Assembly: GCF_002934325.1 (NCBI RefSeq)
Contig: NZ_PTIV01000012.1
Location: 1 to 64,000 of the forward strand
DNA from: Marinobacter persicus
GTDB lineage: Bacteria; Pseudomonadota; Gammaproteobacteria; Pseudomonadales; Oleiphilaceae
Length of the DNA: 64,000 bases
Reading direction: 5' to 3'
Within the stretch, counting starts at the first letter, position 1; every line of letters begins with the position of its first letter. The position numbers were made by a program, and so were the translations under genes. The notes under the pieces are model-generated. The model ran no database searches, had not been told where the DNA came from, and saw only the letters and a list, made by a program, of their open reading frames with translations. Shown here one piece after another: positions 1 through 9,072 of this stretch.

Positions 1-1395
1 CAATTGATGCGCTGGGGCTATGGCGCCAGTGGCCTTAGCGGTGAGTTCAACCCCTTTCAGGGCAAAGCCTCCATCAAGGCCAGTGGCCACGCTGAACTCA
101 TGCTGGCCCAGGCAAAAGGCACCATCGACTGCTATGAACCGCCCGGCGGCTACATGATGGCCTTTGCCGGTGTGAATCTCGGCATGCTGCGCAGTCATAC
201 TCTGCTAAGCGTTGCCGGCAGCCTGGGTGCCAGTGTGGCCATTGAACTTAATCTTGAGGCCGAGTTTACCGGCCAGGGGGCGAAAGCCAAGGGCATTCCA
301 GGCTCCTCCCGCGAAGCGGGTGTTCCGGGACAACAGGTCGTTGATATGGCTGACCCTGAACCGATTCAGGGCGCGGAACTCAAAGCGTTTGCTGGCGGTG
401 AGCTGGGAGTCACGGTGGCCGGCCAGGTGGAGTGGAAAAACCCGGAGACCGACGAGTTCGCGCCCTTTGCGAAGATTGCGCCGGCGCTCATGGGGCAGGT
501 TGGTGTAGGGGCGGAATCAACATTCAAAATAAATTATGCAGCAGGCAAATTTCGCATCGTGGCTAAAGCGGGGTTTTGCTTCGGCATAGGCGCCAAAGGG
601 AAGCTGACTTTGGAAGTCGACGCCGACCTGATCTGGGAATTCGCCCAATGGGTGGCCTACCAACTCAAGAACATCAATTACGAGCGGCTGGAGTTTATTG
701 ATGATGAGGCCTTTGAGGCGTTGTCTAACATCCTGGTTATTGCGCTGCAAAATGGAAGAGAATTGAAAGATTATATATATGACACCGCTCAACAAGCACA
801 AGATGCCTTGGTTGACTTCTGGGATGGTCTGAGGGATGAGATGGCTGCTGCGGAGGCTCGCAGTATTTTAGTTGAACGAATTAACACTAACCCGGATGTG
901 CTCCGGTATACCACTCCAGATGCCAAAGGAGCTCTACTCTACCGCTTAATGCAGGTCAACGCCTTTGACGCATTGGAGCCTGAAAATCGCACCTGGGACT
1001 GGGAGGACATCAACTTTTGGCGCTTTGGCTTTATGACAGAGCGCAAGCGGGCCATTATCAGCATCTTTGCCTGGGCGCAGTCGCAGTCGGAATACCGCAA
1101 CATTATGCAGCGCATTAAACCGAAAATCAGTGATGATAATACCACCGTGGATGAGGGCGAAGCGGCGCTGCTTGAGTTTCTGGGGCGAGGTGAGAAGTCC
1201 TGGCTGTCCAGTGATTATCCAGGCAATCTCCAGCGCTTTTACCAGCAACTAAAGCCAACGGCCTCCAAGGGAACCCCGATAGTCCGCAACGACATGGCAG
1301 ACTATCTGACCCAGTATGACGTTGAGCCAAAGTTTCACCGCGCCTGTTTCAATTACACCGAATGTTTGCCACCTCCCCACAAAGAAAATGTTTAG
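1..1395 (+). CDS. Large protein, C-terminal part (possible T6SS effector-type), partial
   Basis: The reading frame is open to the left edge, so only the last ~463 residues are visible and the true start lies outside. Residues ~35-215 are glycine/alanine-rich and suggest a beta-rich module with repeated GVGAES, FKINYAAGKFR and FGIGAKGK patterns. Residues ~215-300 are helical and acidic; ~300-460 form a polar alpha-helical tail. No signal peptide or membrane segment is visible. The glycine-rich module reminds me of the C-terminal third of large T6SS effectors of the BTH_I2691 type, but this is recollection, not a search. The next gene is a SUMF1-like lipoprotein on the other strand, and a decayed duplicate of this gene lies at 2455-2656, a pattern typical of effector loci. 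Function unproven. Confidence 0.55.
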   Translation, partial: QLMRWGYGASGLSGEFNPFQGKASIKASGHAELMLAQAKGTIDCYEPPGGYMMAFAGVNLGMLRSHTLLSVAGSLGASVAIELNLEAEFTGQGAKAKGIPGSSREAGVPGQQVVDMADPEPIQGAELKAFAGGELGVTVAGQVEWKNPETDEFAPFAKIAPALMGQVGVGAESTFKINYAAGKFRIVAKAGFCFGIGAKGKLTLEVDADLIWEFAQWVAYQLKNINYERLEFIDDEAFEALSNILVIALQNGRELKDYIYDTAQQAQDALVDFWDGLRDEMAAAEARSILVERINTNPDVLRYTTPDAKGALLYRLMQVNAFDALEPENRTWDWEDINFWRFGFMTERKRAIISIFAWAQSQSEYRNIMQRIKPKISDDNTTVDEGEAALLEFLGRGEKSWLSSDYPGNLQRFYQQLKPTASKGTPIVRNDMADYLTQYDVEPKFHRACFNYTECLPPPHKENV

Positions 1396-1433
1396 GTCAT
1401 CATGGAATGGCGGGGATTAGGCTTCCCGCTGAG

Positions 1434-2357
1434 CTATTTAGTCTCATTGAGCACACAGCGTGCAGTGCTCATGCTATATCGCTGCTTCCTTGTTGGGTCG
1501 ATTTCCACATCACTATGCTTTGGTGGAATCTCCGTCAGGTCTGGGTTATACGGCGTTCGTATAACCGTGACCATGCCCAAGAAGCTTTCTCCTGTGGCCC
1601 CCCCACGACGCACTTTGAGTGTCCCCGATTTGGGGCCGGTCGGATTCTGTTCCTGCGAGTGTTTGTAATAGTCTTCGCTGTACCAGTCGCTGACCCACTC
1701 ATAACCATTAAGTCCCATCTGATGGATGCCCAAAGGATTTGGGGGATACTTTTTTGCGATTGTGTACGGTGCGTATGGAGAATTGCCTGAAGTAGCCTGC
1801 CGTCGCTCTTCCCGAGTGGGATAGTTTTTCCCTTTCCGCAAAATGCCATCATCCGTGGCATAGGGCATCATTTGTCCTCGGCTACGGGCGGCATACTCCC
1901 ATTGTGCTTCGGTCGGCAGCGCGAAGGGCCGGCCGGTTTGCTCGGCCAGCCACTGGCAATAATCCCGGGCCTGATACCAGTCCACGCCTGCCGGCACATT
2001 CGGGGCTCGTGTGGCACTACTGCGGTTATCAGTGTTGATCCTGAGCTGGCCGGTGGCTTCTGTGTAGGTGTCGTAGTCCGCGTAGGACACCTGACGGTCC
2101 ATGATGTAATAGCCGTCCAGTGTGACCTTGTGGAGGTGTTTGTCGTCCTGCTTAAAACTCCAGGGTAAGTAGCCCCGGGGGTCTTTCGGCCCGAAATCAC
2201 CCATCTCAAAGCTGCCGCCTTTCACATAGACTAAGTGTTCCTGGGTTCTCTTGAGCAGCGCCTCCACGGCCTGATGGTTATCTGGGGTAGCCTTGCCCGA
2301 AGTACAGGCAGGGAGGGTAAACGCCGAGAGGGCGAGCAATACAATTGCTGGCTTCAT
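1434..2357 (-). CDS. SUMF1/formylglycine-generating-enzyme-like lipoprotein
   Basis: Protein of 307 residues with a lipoprotein signal: hydrophobic stretch at residues 3-17, then lipobox L-P-A-C with Cys18, so it should be anchored in the periplasm. The rest is an FGE-sulfatase/SUMF1 fold: a GGSFEMGD start near residue 45, DWYQARDYCQWLAEQTGR, a LPTEAQWEYAAR core and YEWVSDWY. The usual GFRC ending is replaced by STARCVL. FGE-type enzymes oxidise a cysteine in sulfatases, but many bacterial members act as binding or accessory proteins. The start has an AGGAT-like ribosome site just upstream. It is convergent with the effector-like gene, whose stop is 38 bp away. A role as immunity or accessory factor is inference from position only. 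Confidence 0.8.
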   Translation of the reverse strand: MKPAIVLLALSAFTLPACTSGKATPDNHQAVEALLKRTQEHLVYVKGGSFEMGDFGPKDPRGYLPWSFKQDDKHLHKVTLDGYYIMDRQVSYADYDTYTEATGQLRINTDNRSSATRAPNVPAGVDWYQARDYCQWLAEQTGRPFALPTEAQWEYAARSRGQMMPYATDDGILRKGKNYPTREERRQATSGNSPYAPYTIAKKYPPNPLGIHQMGLNGYEWVSDWYSEDYYKHSQEQNPTGPKSGTLKVRRGGATGESFLGMVTVIRTPYNPDLTEIPPKHSDVEIDPTRKQRYSMSTARCVLNETK

Positions 2358-2454
2358 GGTACATCCTTGTTCTATGAAACGTTTTTCGCATTATGCCACA
2401 CCTGGCCTGGATAGGTTATGACGTGCAGTTTTACGCACTTGGCTTTAAGAACTA

Positions 2455-2656
2455 GCACCCATCAAGATCAGTGGCCATGCCGAGCCCGTCCCGGCTTTTG
2501 CTTCGGGGTAGGGGCTAAAGGCAAGTTGACTTTGAAAGTCGATGCTGAGCTGGTCTGGGAATTCCCCCAATGGGCGGTCTAGCAGCTTAAGAACATCAGC
2601 AACAAGCGGCTGGAGTTTATTGATGATGAGGCTTTTGAGGCGTTGTCCAATATTTT
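2455..2656 (+). pseudogene. Decayed partial duplicate of the effector-like gene
   Basis: This stretch repeats two separate parts of the gene at 1-1395. The first ~35 bp match bases ~67-99 (IKASGHAE read as IKISGHAE). The sequence then jumps in frame to match bases ~574-735 (FCFGIGAKGKLTLEVDADLIWEF read as FCFGVGAKGK...WEF), so about 160 codons are missing. A TAG at 2580-2582 interrupts the frame where the parent has a Tyr codon, and a TAA at 2446-2448 precedes it with no start codon between. After ~2656 similarity stops. It looks like an orphan C-terminal module left by recombination. The rest of the 428-bp gap 2358-2785 holds no convincing gene. Confidence 0.75.
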
Positions 2657-2703
2657 GGCCCCTTATCGCCCATGGTCCTGCGTCGCGCCATGTGGCTAGG
2701 GCG

Positions 2704-2745
2704 GGCCATCCATGGCCTTCGAAATTCCCGGAAAGGTCCACCCGC
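2704..2745. repeat. Half copy of the compound palindromic intergenic element
   Basis: A perfect mini-hairpin GGCCAT-CC-ATGGCC (2704-2717) is followed by TTCGAAATTC and then CCCGGAAAGGTCC. The hairpin plus TTCGAAATTC matches the core of the element at 56501-56600. The CCCGGAAAGG part matches the right arms of the elements at 47648-47751 and 56733-56920. No matching left arm exists upstream, so this is a truncated copy lying just after the effector remnant. Confidence 0.6.
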
Positions 2746-2785
2746 TGGCTCCCGGCTCCTGTGAAACCTCATCCGTGCATATTGT

Positions 2786-3529
2786 TTATTGCCGTTCGAG
2801 CCACTGCCGAACATGAGCAGCATGGCGGCGGCTGACCGGTAACCGGGCGTCGGTTTCTTTCAGGGCCAGTACCGGACGGCCTTCGCCGTCTCGTTTGAGG
2901 GCCTGGATGAACGCTACGCCGGCCAGGGTATGGCGGTGGATGCGCAGGAAGTGGGCCGGGTGGGCCTGTTCCAGTTCTTTCAGGCTGTAGTCGCACAGGG
3001 TCTCGCCGTGGCGATGCACCAGGGTGACGTATTTCTGGTCGGCCTGGCAGTAGAGGATGTCGGCGAGGTCGATCAGTTCGGTGCCGCGCTGGCTGCGAAC
3101 GGTGATCTGCTCGGGTTCCGGGCTCTGGCGGTTTTCCAGGGCCTGGTTTTGCAGGCGGTTGGTTTTCTCCGCCCGGGCCAGGGCGTCGGCCAGCGCTTCC
3201 CGTCGGATCGGCTTGAGCAGGTAGGCGGTGGCATTGACGTCAAAGGCTTCGAGGGCGTGCTGGTCGTGGGCGGTGCAGAATATCAGGGCTGGCGGGTTGG
3301 GCTGCTGCATCAGGTGTTTGGCGGTGGCCATGCCGTCCACGCCGGGCATGTGGATGTCCAGCAGGAGGATGTCGGGCTGCAGGGTTGCCGTTTGGCTCAG
3401 GGCCTGTTCGCCATTCACGGCTTCGCCGCACACGGTGTAGCCAGGCAGGGCATCAATCAGGCGGCCCAGGCGCTGGCGGGCCAGTGGTTCGTCGTCGGCA
3501 ATAAGGACGTTCTTGTCGATTCTATCCAT
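2786..3529 (-). CDS. algR: LytTR-family response regulator AlgR
   Basis: Response regulator of 247 residues. The receiver domain (about 6-125) has the acidic pair D12-D13, phosphoacceptor D58 in LLLDIHMPG, a conserved Thr in IFCTAHD and the Lys in LLKPIRR. The LytTR DNA-binding domain occupies about 145-245, with ILYCQADQKYVTLVH and FLRIHRHTLA motifs. In Pseudomonas AlgR works with FimS to control type IV pilus and other surface genes, which fits pilT/pilU elsewhere in this window. Its start overlaps the fimS end by 8 bp, so the two are probably translationally coupled. In Pseudomonas hemC follows algR; here the accessory patch lies there instead. Confidence 0.9.
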   Translation of the reverse strand: MDRIDKNVLIADDEPLARQRLGRLIDALPGYTVCGEAVNGEQALSQTATLQPDILLLDIHMPGVDGMATAKHLMQQPNPPALIFCTAHDQHALEAFDVNATAYLLKPIRREALADALARAEKTNRLQNQALENRQSPEPEQITVRSQRGTELIDLADILYCQADQKYVTLVHRHGETLCDYSLKELEQAHPAHFLRIHRHTLAGVAFIQALKRDGEGRPVLALKETDARLPVSRRHAAHVRQWLERQ

Positions 3530-4601
3530 GGTGTTTCACTTCCTGGCCATGATGTCCGGAATCCTGGCGGAGGTTTTGCCGGGGCAGTCGCAGGGTGACG
3601 GTATGGGTGCCATTATGGCGACTCTGTTTGAGTACGGCGGTGTCGCCGAAGACCGCGGTCAGCCGTGAACGGGTGTTGCTCAGGCCCACCCGGTGACCCT
3701 GGTGTGAACCGCCGTGGGGGCCTGGCTCCGGGTTCTGGATCATCACATACACAAATGCGCCCTTGGCGTAAGCCTCGATCCGGATGGTGCTACCGTCGGA
3801 CCGGTGCTGGATACCGTGGTGCACCGCATTTTCGACCAAAGGCTGAAGGCTCAGTGGCGGTATGGCCTGGCTCTCCAGGCCCGGGGCAATGGCCCATTCC
3901 ACATTCAGACGTTCACCCAGACGCAGGCTTTCGATGGCCAGGTAGCGCCGGCACAGGTCGAGTTCCCGGGCCAGGGGCACTTGCTGGTCGTCGGTGCGCA
4001 GGCTGGCGCGGAACAGCTCGGACAGGTCCAGCACCGCCTCTTCGGCCTTGTCCGGGTCGCTGGCAATCAGGCTGGCGATGCTGTTCATGCTGTTGAACAG
4101 GAAGTGGGGCTGGATTCGGGCCTGCAGTGAGGCCAGGCGAGCCTGCATTTGCGCCTCGCGCTGCTGTTGCCATTGGTGCTGCAGGTAGAAGTACCTCAGC
4201 ACCATCAGGGTGATCAGTGCGCCGAGCAGCAGTTTCTTGGCTATGCCCTGCCAGTCGGGACCGCCGGGGGCGGGGTGCAGGACCCGGTCGGCAAACAGGC
4301 TGAAGGCCAGGACATCGAGCAGCACAATCGCCAGGATCGCCAGGGTGGCGCGGCTGGTGGTCAGGCGCGCGAGCCGCGGGCGCAGCAGGCAGACCAGCGC
4401 GGCGCTGGTCAGGGTGGTCCACTGCACGAACAGCGACAGCAGGCCGAAATAGCTCCAGTCAATCCAGCCCTGTGGGGCCTGGACGATGGCCAGCACCAGT
4501 ACCAGCAGTTCGCTGGTGACCAGCATCAGGAAGACCGCCCGCACCCGGCACAGGTCCGGCACGTAGAATTCCCTGGCGTTAAGGCGTTTGTCGGTGTTCA
4601 G
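3522..4601 (-). CDS. fimS: LytS-type sensor histidine kinase FimS/AlgZ
   Basis: Membrane histidine kinase, partner of the overlapping algR. The N-terminal half has about four hydrophobic segments. The kinase follows, with QPHFLFN (His166 counted from this start), an N box ENAVHHG and a degenerate G box HRVGLSNTRSRL. I chose a CTG start at 4601 because AAGGAG sits at 4613-4608 with ideal 6-nt spacing, and the product (359 residues) matches the ~358 residues I recall for Pseudomonas FimS. The nearest upstream ATG is at 4655 (377 residues) without a good ribosome site. The gene is divergent from argH, as in Pseudomonas. Function confident, start moderate. Confidence 0.88.
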   Translation of the reverse strand: MNTDKRLNAREFYVPDLCRVRAVFLMLVTSELLVLVLAIVQAPQGWIDWSYFGLLSLFVQWTTLTSAALVCLLRPRLARLTTSRATLAILAIVLLDVLAFSLFADRVLHPAPGGPDWQGIAKKLLLGALITLMVLRYFYLQHQWQQQREAQMQARLASLQARIQPHFLFNSMNSIASLIASDPDKAEEAVLDLSELFRASLRTDDQQVPLARELDLCRRYLAIESLRLGERLNVEWAIAPGLESQAIPPLSLQPLVENAVHHGIQHRSDGSTIRIEAYAKGAFVYVMIQNPEPGPHGGSHQGHRVGLSNTRSRLTAVFGDTAVLKQSRHNGTHTVTLRLPRQNLRQDSGHHGQEVKHHG

Positions 4602-4607
4602 GGGTGT

Positions 4608-4613
4608 CTCCTT
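4608..4613 (-). promoter_or_regulatory. Ribosome binding site pointing to a CTG start for fimS
   Basis: On the minus strand AAGGAG is followed by ACACCC and CTG. No ATG, GTG or TTG lies at a usable distance downstream, while the upstream ATG at 4655 lacks a comparable site. Confidence 0.45.
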
Positions 4614-4714
4614 AATGGTGGCCACAATGCTATACTGCGACCACTTTTTGCTCATCCATTCATTTACACATCGCCGGTGGCGCGACACTGGCGTGACAGC
4701 AGGAAAGATAGACC

Positions 4715-6124
4715 ATGACGGATCAGAAAAACTCTGACCAGGCCGCATCCTCCGAAAAACCCTGGGGCGGACGTTTCAGCGAACCCACCGATGCCTTTGT
4801 TGAGCGCTTTACCGCCTCGGTTGGCTTTGACCAGCGTCTTTACCACCACGATATTACCGGTTCCATTGCCCATGCCACCATGCTGGCGAAAGTCGGCGTG
4901 CTGACCGACGAGGAGCGTGACCAGATTATCGAGGGGCTGAACGGCGTCAAGGCGGACATCGACGCCGGACGCTTTGAGTGGTCCGTCAGCCTGGAAGATG
5001 TGCACATGAACATCGAGGCGGCGCTGACCGAGCGCATCGGCATCACCGGTAAAAAACTGCACACCGGGCGCAGCCGCAACGACCAGGTGGCCACCGACAT
5101 CCGTCTGTACCTGCGTGACGAAATTGATGTGATCACCGAAGAGCTGACGCGCCTGCAGAATGGCCTGCTGGACCTGGCCGAGCGCGAGGCCGACACCATC
5201 ATGCCGGGCTTTACCCACCTGCAGACCGCACAGCCGGTCACCTTCGGCCACCATCTGCTGGCCTGGTACGAAATGCTGGTGCGTGATGGTCAGCGCCTGC
5301 AGGACTGCCGCAAGCGGGTGAACATCATGCCCCTGGGCGCCGCCGCTCTGGCCGGCACCACTTACCCGATTGACCGTAACCTGACCGCCGAGCTGCTGGG
5401 CTTTGACCGGCCGACTGAAAACAGCCTGGATTCGGTCAGTGACCGGGATTTCGCCATCGAGTTCTGCAGCTTCGCGGCATTGCTGATGACCCACCTGTCC
5501 CGCTTCAGCGAAGAGCTGGTGCTGTGGACCTCGGCCCAGTTTGACTTCATCGACCTGCCGGATCGTTTCTGCACCGGCTCCTCGATCATGCCGCAGAAGA
5601 AAAACCCGGACGTGCCGGAGCTGGTTCGCGGCAAGACCGGCCGGGTGAATGGCCACCTGATCAGCCTGCTGACCCTGATGAAAAGCCAGCCCCTGGCCTA
5701 CAACAAGGACAACCAGGAAGACAAGGAGCCGCTGTTCGACACCGTCGATACCGTCAAGGGCTGCCTGAAAGCCTACGCCGACATGATCCCGGCCATTCGC
5801 TCCAAGGCCGACAACATGCGCGTGGCGGCGAAGAGTGGCTTCTCCACCGCCACCGACCTGGCGGATTACCTGGTGAAAAAGGGCGTGCCCTTCCGCGATG
5901 CCCATGAAATCGTCGGTAAATCCGTGGCCTTTGGTGTCGCCGAAGGGCGCGACCTGTCGGACATGACCCTGGAAGAGCTGCAGCAGTTCTCCGATTTCAT
6001 CACCGAAGACGTGTTTGACGTGCTGACCCTGGAAGGTTCGGTGCAGGCCCGTAACCACACCGGCGGCACGGCGCCCGACCAGGTGCGGGCCGCCGTGGCC
6101 CGCGCCCGCGCGGCAGCGAAGTAA
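4715..6124 (+). CDS. argH: Argininosuccinate lyase
   Basis: Cytoplasmic enzyme of 469 residues that splits argininosuccinate into arginine and fumarate, the last step of arginine synthesis. The N-terminal WGGRF and [11 protein letters not shown] motifs and the superfamily signature [12 protein letters not shown] (near residue 290, carrying the catalytic Ser) are intact. Length is normal for the family. The ATG follows AGGAAAG. It is divergent from fimS and followed after 42 bp by cyaA, as in the Pseudomonas argH region. A TATACT box at 4631-4636 could be its -10, but I see no good -35. Confidence 0.97.
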   Translation: MTDQKNSDQAASSEKPWGGRFSEPTDAFVERFTASVGFDQRLYHHDITGSIAHATMLAKVGVLTDEERDQIIEGLNGVKADIDAGRFEWSVSLEDVHMNIEAALTERIGITGKKLHTGRSRNDQVATDIRLYLRDEIDVITEELTRLQNGLLDLAEREADTIMPGFTHLQTAQPVTFGHHLLAWYEMLVRDGQRLQDCRKRVNIMPLGAAALAGTTYPIDRNLTAELLGFDRPTENSLDSVSDRDFAIEFCSFAALLMTHLSRFSEELVLWTSAQFDFIDLPDRFCTGSSIMPQKKNPDVPELVRGKTGRVNGHLISLLTLMKSQPLAYNKDNQEDKEPLFDTVDTVKGCLKAYADMIPAIRSKADNMRVAAKSGFSTATDLADYLVKKGVPFRDAHEIVGKSVAFGVAEGRDLSDMTLEELQQFSDFITEDVFDVLTLEGSVQARNHTGGTAPDQVRAAVARARAAAK

Positions 6125-6166
6125 CGCCGGGGTAATGGCAGGAAGTAACGACAGGTTGGAGGTCAT

Positions 6167-9016
6167 TTGACGGTTCAGGCGCTGCCCATTGTCCTCGATT
6201 TCGAGGAAGGCATTGACCGCAAGACGTTGCAGCGTCTGCGTGACCGCTTTCTGTTGGTCAATCGTCAACGCTGGGAACGCGCCTGTTCCGCCCTGACCTG
6301 GCGCCAACAGGTGGTACTGGAAGTGCTGCCGCTGGTGTTCCATCTCAATCATCCTTCCCTGCCCGGGTACCTGGACGGCAGCTGTCCCATGGGGCTGTCC
6401 GGGTACACTCCCTCAAAGTCCACCCTCAATGCGGCCCGCCGCGTGGCCCGGAGTTTCTGCTACCGGGATAAAGGGCTACGCCACCCCGATATCGACAGCC
6501 TGTTTCTGATGGGTAGTCCCGGGACTCTGGGTCACTCGGTGGCCAGTGACCTGGATGTCTGGCTGTGTCATCGCGCCGATTTGTCCGCCCAGGGTGTTCG
6601 CAGCCTCGAACGCAAGGCGGATAAGCTCTCCGCCTGGGCCGCCACCCTGGGCGTGGAGCTGCACGTATTTGTGTTCTCGGCCAGTGACTGGCGCGCCGGC
6701 CGGCAGCAGGCGGAGGTGACCGGTGAGAATTGCGGCAGTGCCCAGCATTATCTGCTGCTGGATGAGTTCTACCGCACCAGCATTCACCTGGGCGGCCAAT
6801 ACCCGATGTGGTGGCTGGTGCCGGTGGAGTCTGAAGCCGATTACGACGAATGCCGGCGCCGACTGGTGGACTGCCGCTTCATCAAGCCCCACGAATACAT
6901 TGATTTCGGGCCGGTGCCCGCCATTCCCCCGGAGGAATTTCCGGGGGCAGGCATCTGGCAGCTGTACAAGGGGATCGACGCCCCGTGGAAAGCGATCCTA
7001 AAACTGTTGCTGATCGAGTGTTACGCCACCGACCGGGAACAGTCACTGCTGTCTGCCAACTTCAAGCAGGCAGTGCACCAGGGACACCTGGATGTAGATT
7101 CCCTGGATCCGTACGTCATGATGTACCGGCGCCTGGAGAACTGGCTACTCAATCAGGATGCGGGAAGCCGGCTGGAACTGGTGCGCCGCAGCCTGTATCT
7201 GAAAACCGGTCTGCCGTTGAGTCGTGCCGGTATGGTGGGCGACCAGTGGCGCATCGACATGCTGCGCCGGCTGGTTGAGCACTGGCAGTGGGATGACAGC
7301 CAGCTGCGTTCCCTCGACGACCGTCAGAACTGGCGGGCCGAGGAGGTGATTGGCCTGCGTCGTATCATTGTCAGTGAGCTGACTCACAGCTATCGCCTGT
7401 TATCACGCATGGCCCGGGAACAGGGCACGGACGCTGCCATCAGCCCCCATGACATCAACCTGCTGGGTAGAAAACTGTATGCGGCATTCCAGCGCAAGGC
7501 CGGCAAGGTGGAGATGATCAACCCCGGTCTGGTGCCTTCCCTGGCGGAGGAAAACCTGTCGTTTCACCACCAGTCGGAGCAGGGCCGTGACGGCGAAGGT
7601 TGGTTGCTGTTCCGGGATCTGGAAGACCCCTCCGATGCGTTCTGGAAGCCGGTTATCCGTCGTTCCGGGAACCTGGCCGAACTGCTGGTCTGGTGCTACT
7701 GCAACGGCCTGCTGGGTCGCGCCACTCGGCTGAACGTGCGGGCCGGTACCAGCGTTGCCAACGTGCTGGAAGTTCGCGAAATCCTGGATGTTATGCAGGC
7801 CTTTCTACCCATGCCTCTGCCCCCGGCCTCGCGTCAGGCGCTGTCCCGTGCGGTGCGCCCCTTGAAGAATCTGCTGCTGGTGAATGTGGCCACCGATCCC
7901 CAGGCGCACCTGTCGGAAAAGGGGCTACACAAGCTGTCGGCCCGTAACGATTCCCTCGGCTTCAGTGGCGGCCATGACAATCTGGTGTCCACCATCGATC
8001 AGGTCGCCCTTAACAGCTGGCAGGAAGTCAGCGTGCAGCACTACGCGGCGGGCGACACCCTGATCCAGTGCCTGAAAAACGTATTGGCTCAGGTGGCCCA
8101 GAGTCCGGCGGAATTACCTGAGATCCAGGTCTTTGCCTCCAGTCGGGGGCACGGCGCGGCCATCGCCCGGCGCCTGCAGGAACTTTTTGGTGATGTGCTG
8201 CGCCAGTTCTTTGCCGGGGGCCACGGCCCCCACCCGGTGCGCTACCTGATTGAAATGGACCGGCGCTATTTCCTGCTGCAGTTCAATGGCCTGGAGCCGA
8301 GCTTTGCGGTATTGAACAATCGCCAGGCCCTGATGGACGCGTTGCTGCAGCCTCAGGAACGTTATCTTCCGATGGTCCCGGATCGTCACGCGTTGCGGGA
8401 CGAGCCCGAGCTCAAAGCGGTGTGCGAGGCCTCGGAGCCGGACAGTCTGCAGGTGTTCTGGTCCCTGAGGGCTGGCATTGGGCGGCTCTGGGTGGTGGAT
8501 GAGTGTGGCAGTATCTGGAGTCGTAGCTTGCGTGTTCAGCGCCGTAGCCACCTGCTCAGCCCCCTGCTGCGTTTCCTGGACAGCTTGCTGGAGCGCCGCA
8601 TGCTGAGACAGCTGGATATGGCCGGGCCGCTGGGCGGCATTCAGTGCCATGAGCTGGTGCGCCGGGGTGGACGCTGGCAGGCCGTTGCCAGGCCCGACCA
8701 GCAGGCGGGCATCGCCTTGCCCGGTTTTGAGGTGCAGGGTGTGGGGGTGCGCCAGGGTGATGGTTCGCTGAAGTTTGATATCTACTGCCAGGACCGGGAG
8801 TTCACCGCCGAGGAATACGGGGAGCAGCTCATTCCCGCCGTGGCCCACTACATCCGTTCGCTGCGTCGCAGTAACGAACCTTACCCCATTTACCTGACTG
8901 ACCTGCACCTGCCGCACGATCTGGAACCGCAGCAGTACCAGCGCGATATCCAAACCTGCCAATACCTGCATTACCGCAGCCTGCTGGAAGACGCCCTGAA
9001 CCGTCAGCTGCGTTAG
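6167..9016 (+). CDS. cyaA: Class I adenylate cyclase
   Basis: Protein of 949 residues of the enterobacterial-type class I family, making cAMP from ATP. The catalytic nucleotidyltransferase domain is N-terminal: GSPGTLGHSVASDLDVW carries the metal-binding pair D128 and D130. The C-terminal half is the regulatory region, as in E. coli CyaA. The start is a TTG preceded by GGAGG only 4 bp away; no nearby ATG fits, so translation may be deliberately weak. It lies directly behind argH. cAMP would act through a Vfr/CRP regulator not in this window. Confidence 0.95.
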   Translation: MTVQALPIVLDFEEGIDRKTLQRLRDRFLLVNRQRWERACSALTWRQQVVLEVLPLVFHLNHPSLPGYLDGSCPMGLSGYTPSKSTLNAARRVARSFCYRDKGLRHPDIDSLFLMGSPGTLGHSVASDLDVWLCHRADLSAQGVRSLERKADKLSAWAATLGVELHVFVFSASDWRAGRQQAEVTGENCGSAQHYLLLDEFYRTSIHLGGQYPMWWLVPVESEADYDECRRRLVDCRFIKPHEYIDFGPVPAIPPEEFPGAGIWQLYKGIDAPWKAILKLLLIECYATDREQSLLSANFKQAVHQGHLDVDSLDPYVMMYRRLENWLLNQDAGSRLELVRRSLYLKTGLPLSRAGMVGDQWRIDMLRRLVEHWQWDDSQLRSLDDRQNWRAEEVIGLRRIIVSELTHSYRLLSRMAREQGTDAAISPHDINLLGRKLYAAFQRKAGKVEMINPGLVPSLAEENLSFHHQSEQGRDGEGWLLFRDLEDPSDAFWKPVIRRSGNLAELLVWCYCNGLLGRATRLNVRAGTSVANVLEVREILDVMQAFLPMPLPPASRQALSRAVRPLKNLLLVNVATDPQAHLSEKGLHKLSARNDSLGFSGGHDNLVSTIDQVALNSWQEVSVQHYAAGDTLIQCLKNVLAQVAQSPAELPEIQVFASSRGHGAAIARRLQELFGDVLRQFFAGGHGPHPVRYLIEMDRRYFLLQFNGLEPSFAVLNNRQALMDALLQPQERYLPMVPDRHALRDEPELKAVCEASEPDSLQVFWSLRAGIGRLWVVDECGSIWSRSLRVQRRSHLLSPLLRFLDSLLERRMLRQLDMAGPLGGIQCHELVRRGGRWQAVARPDQQAGIALPGFEVQGVGVRQGDGSLKFDIYCQDREFTAEEYGEQLIPAVAHYIRSLRRSNEPYPIYLTDLHLPHDLEPQQYQRDIQTCQYLHYRSLLEDALNRQLR

Positions 9017-9072
9017 CGGTGCGCCCCGGCTGTCGGTTATACTGCCGGCATCAATCATTCAGGGGTAGGGAT

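Noticed and set aside
295-333. Hairpin CCCGC-GAA-GCGGG followed by TTCCGGGAC inside the first gene, resembling the arm of the palindromic elements.
   Set aside because: It lies in an intact reading frame, the arm match is short, and no opposite arm is present; probably chance in GC-rich coding DNA.
4664-6352. Very long open frame on the minus strand opposite argH.
   Set aside because: It mirrors argH codons, has no family character and no ribosome site; a typical GC-rich antisense artefact. The same holds for long antisense frames opposite polA, metX, speA and amtB.
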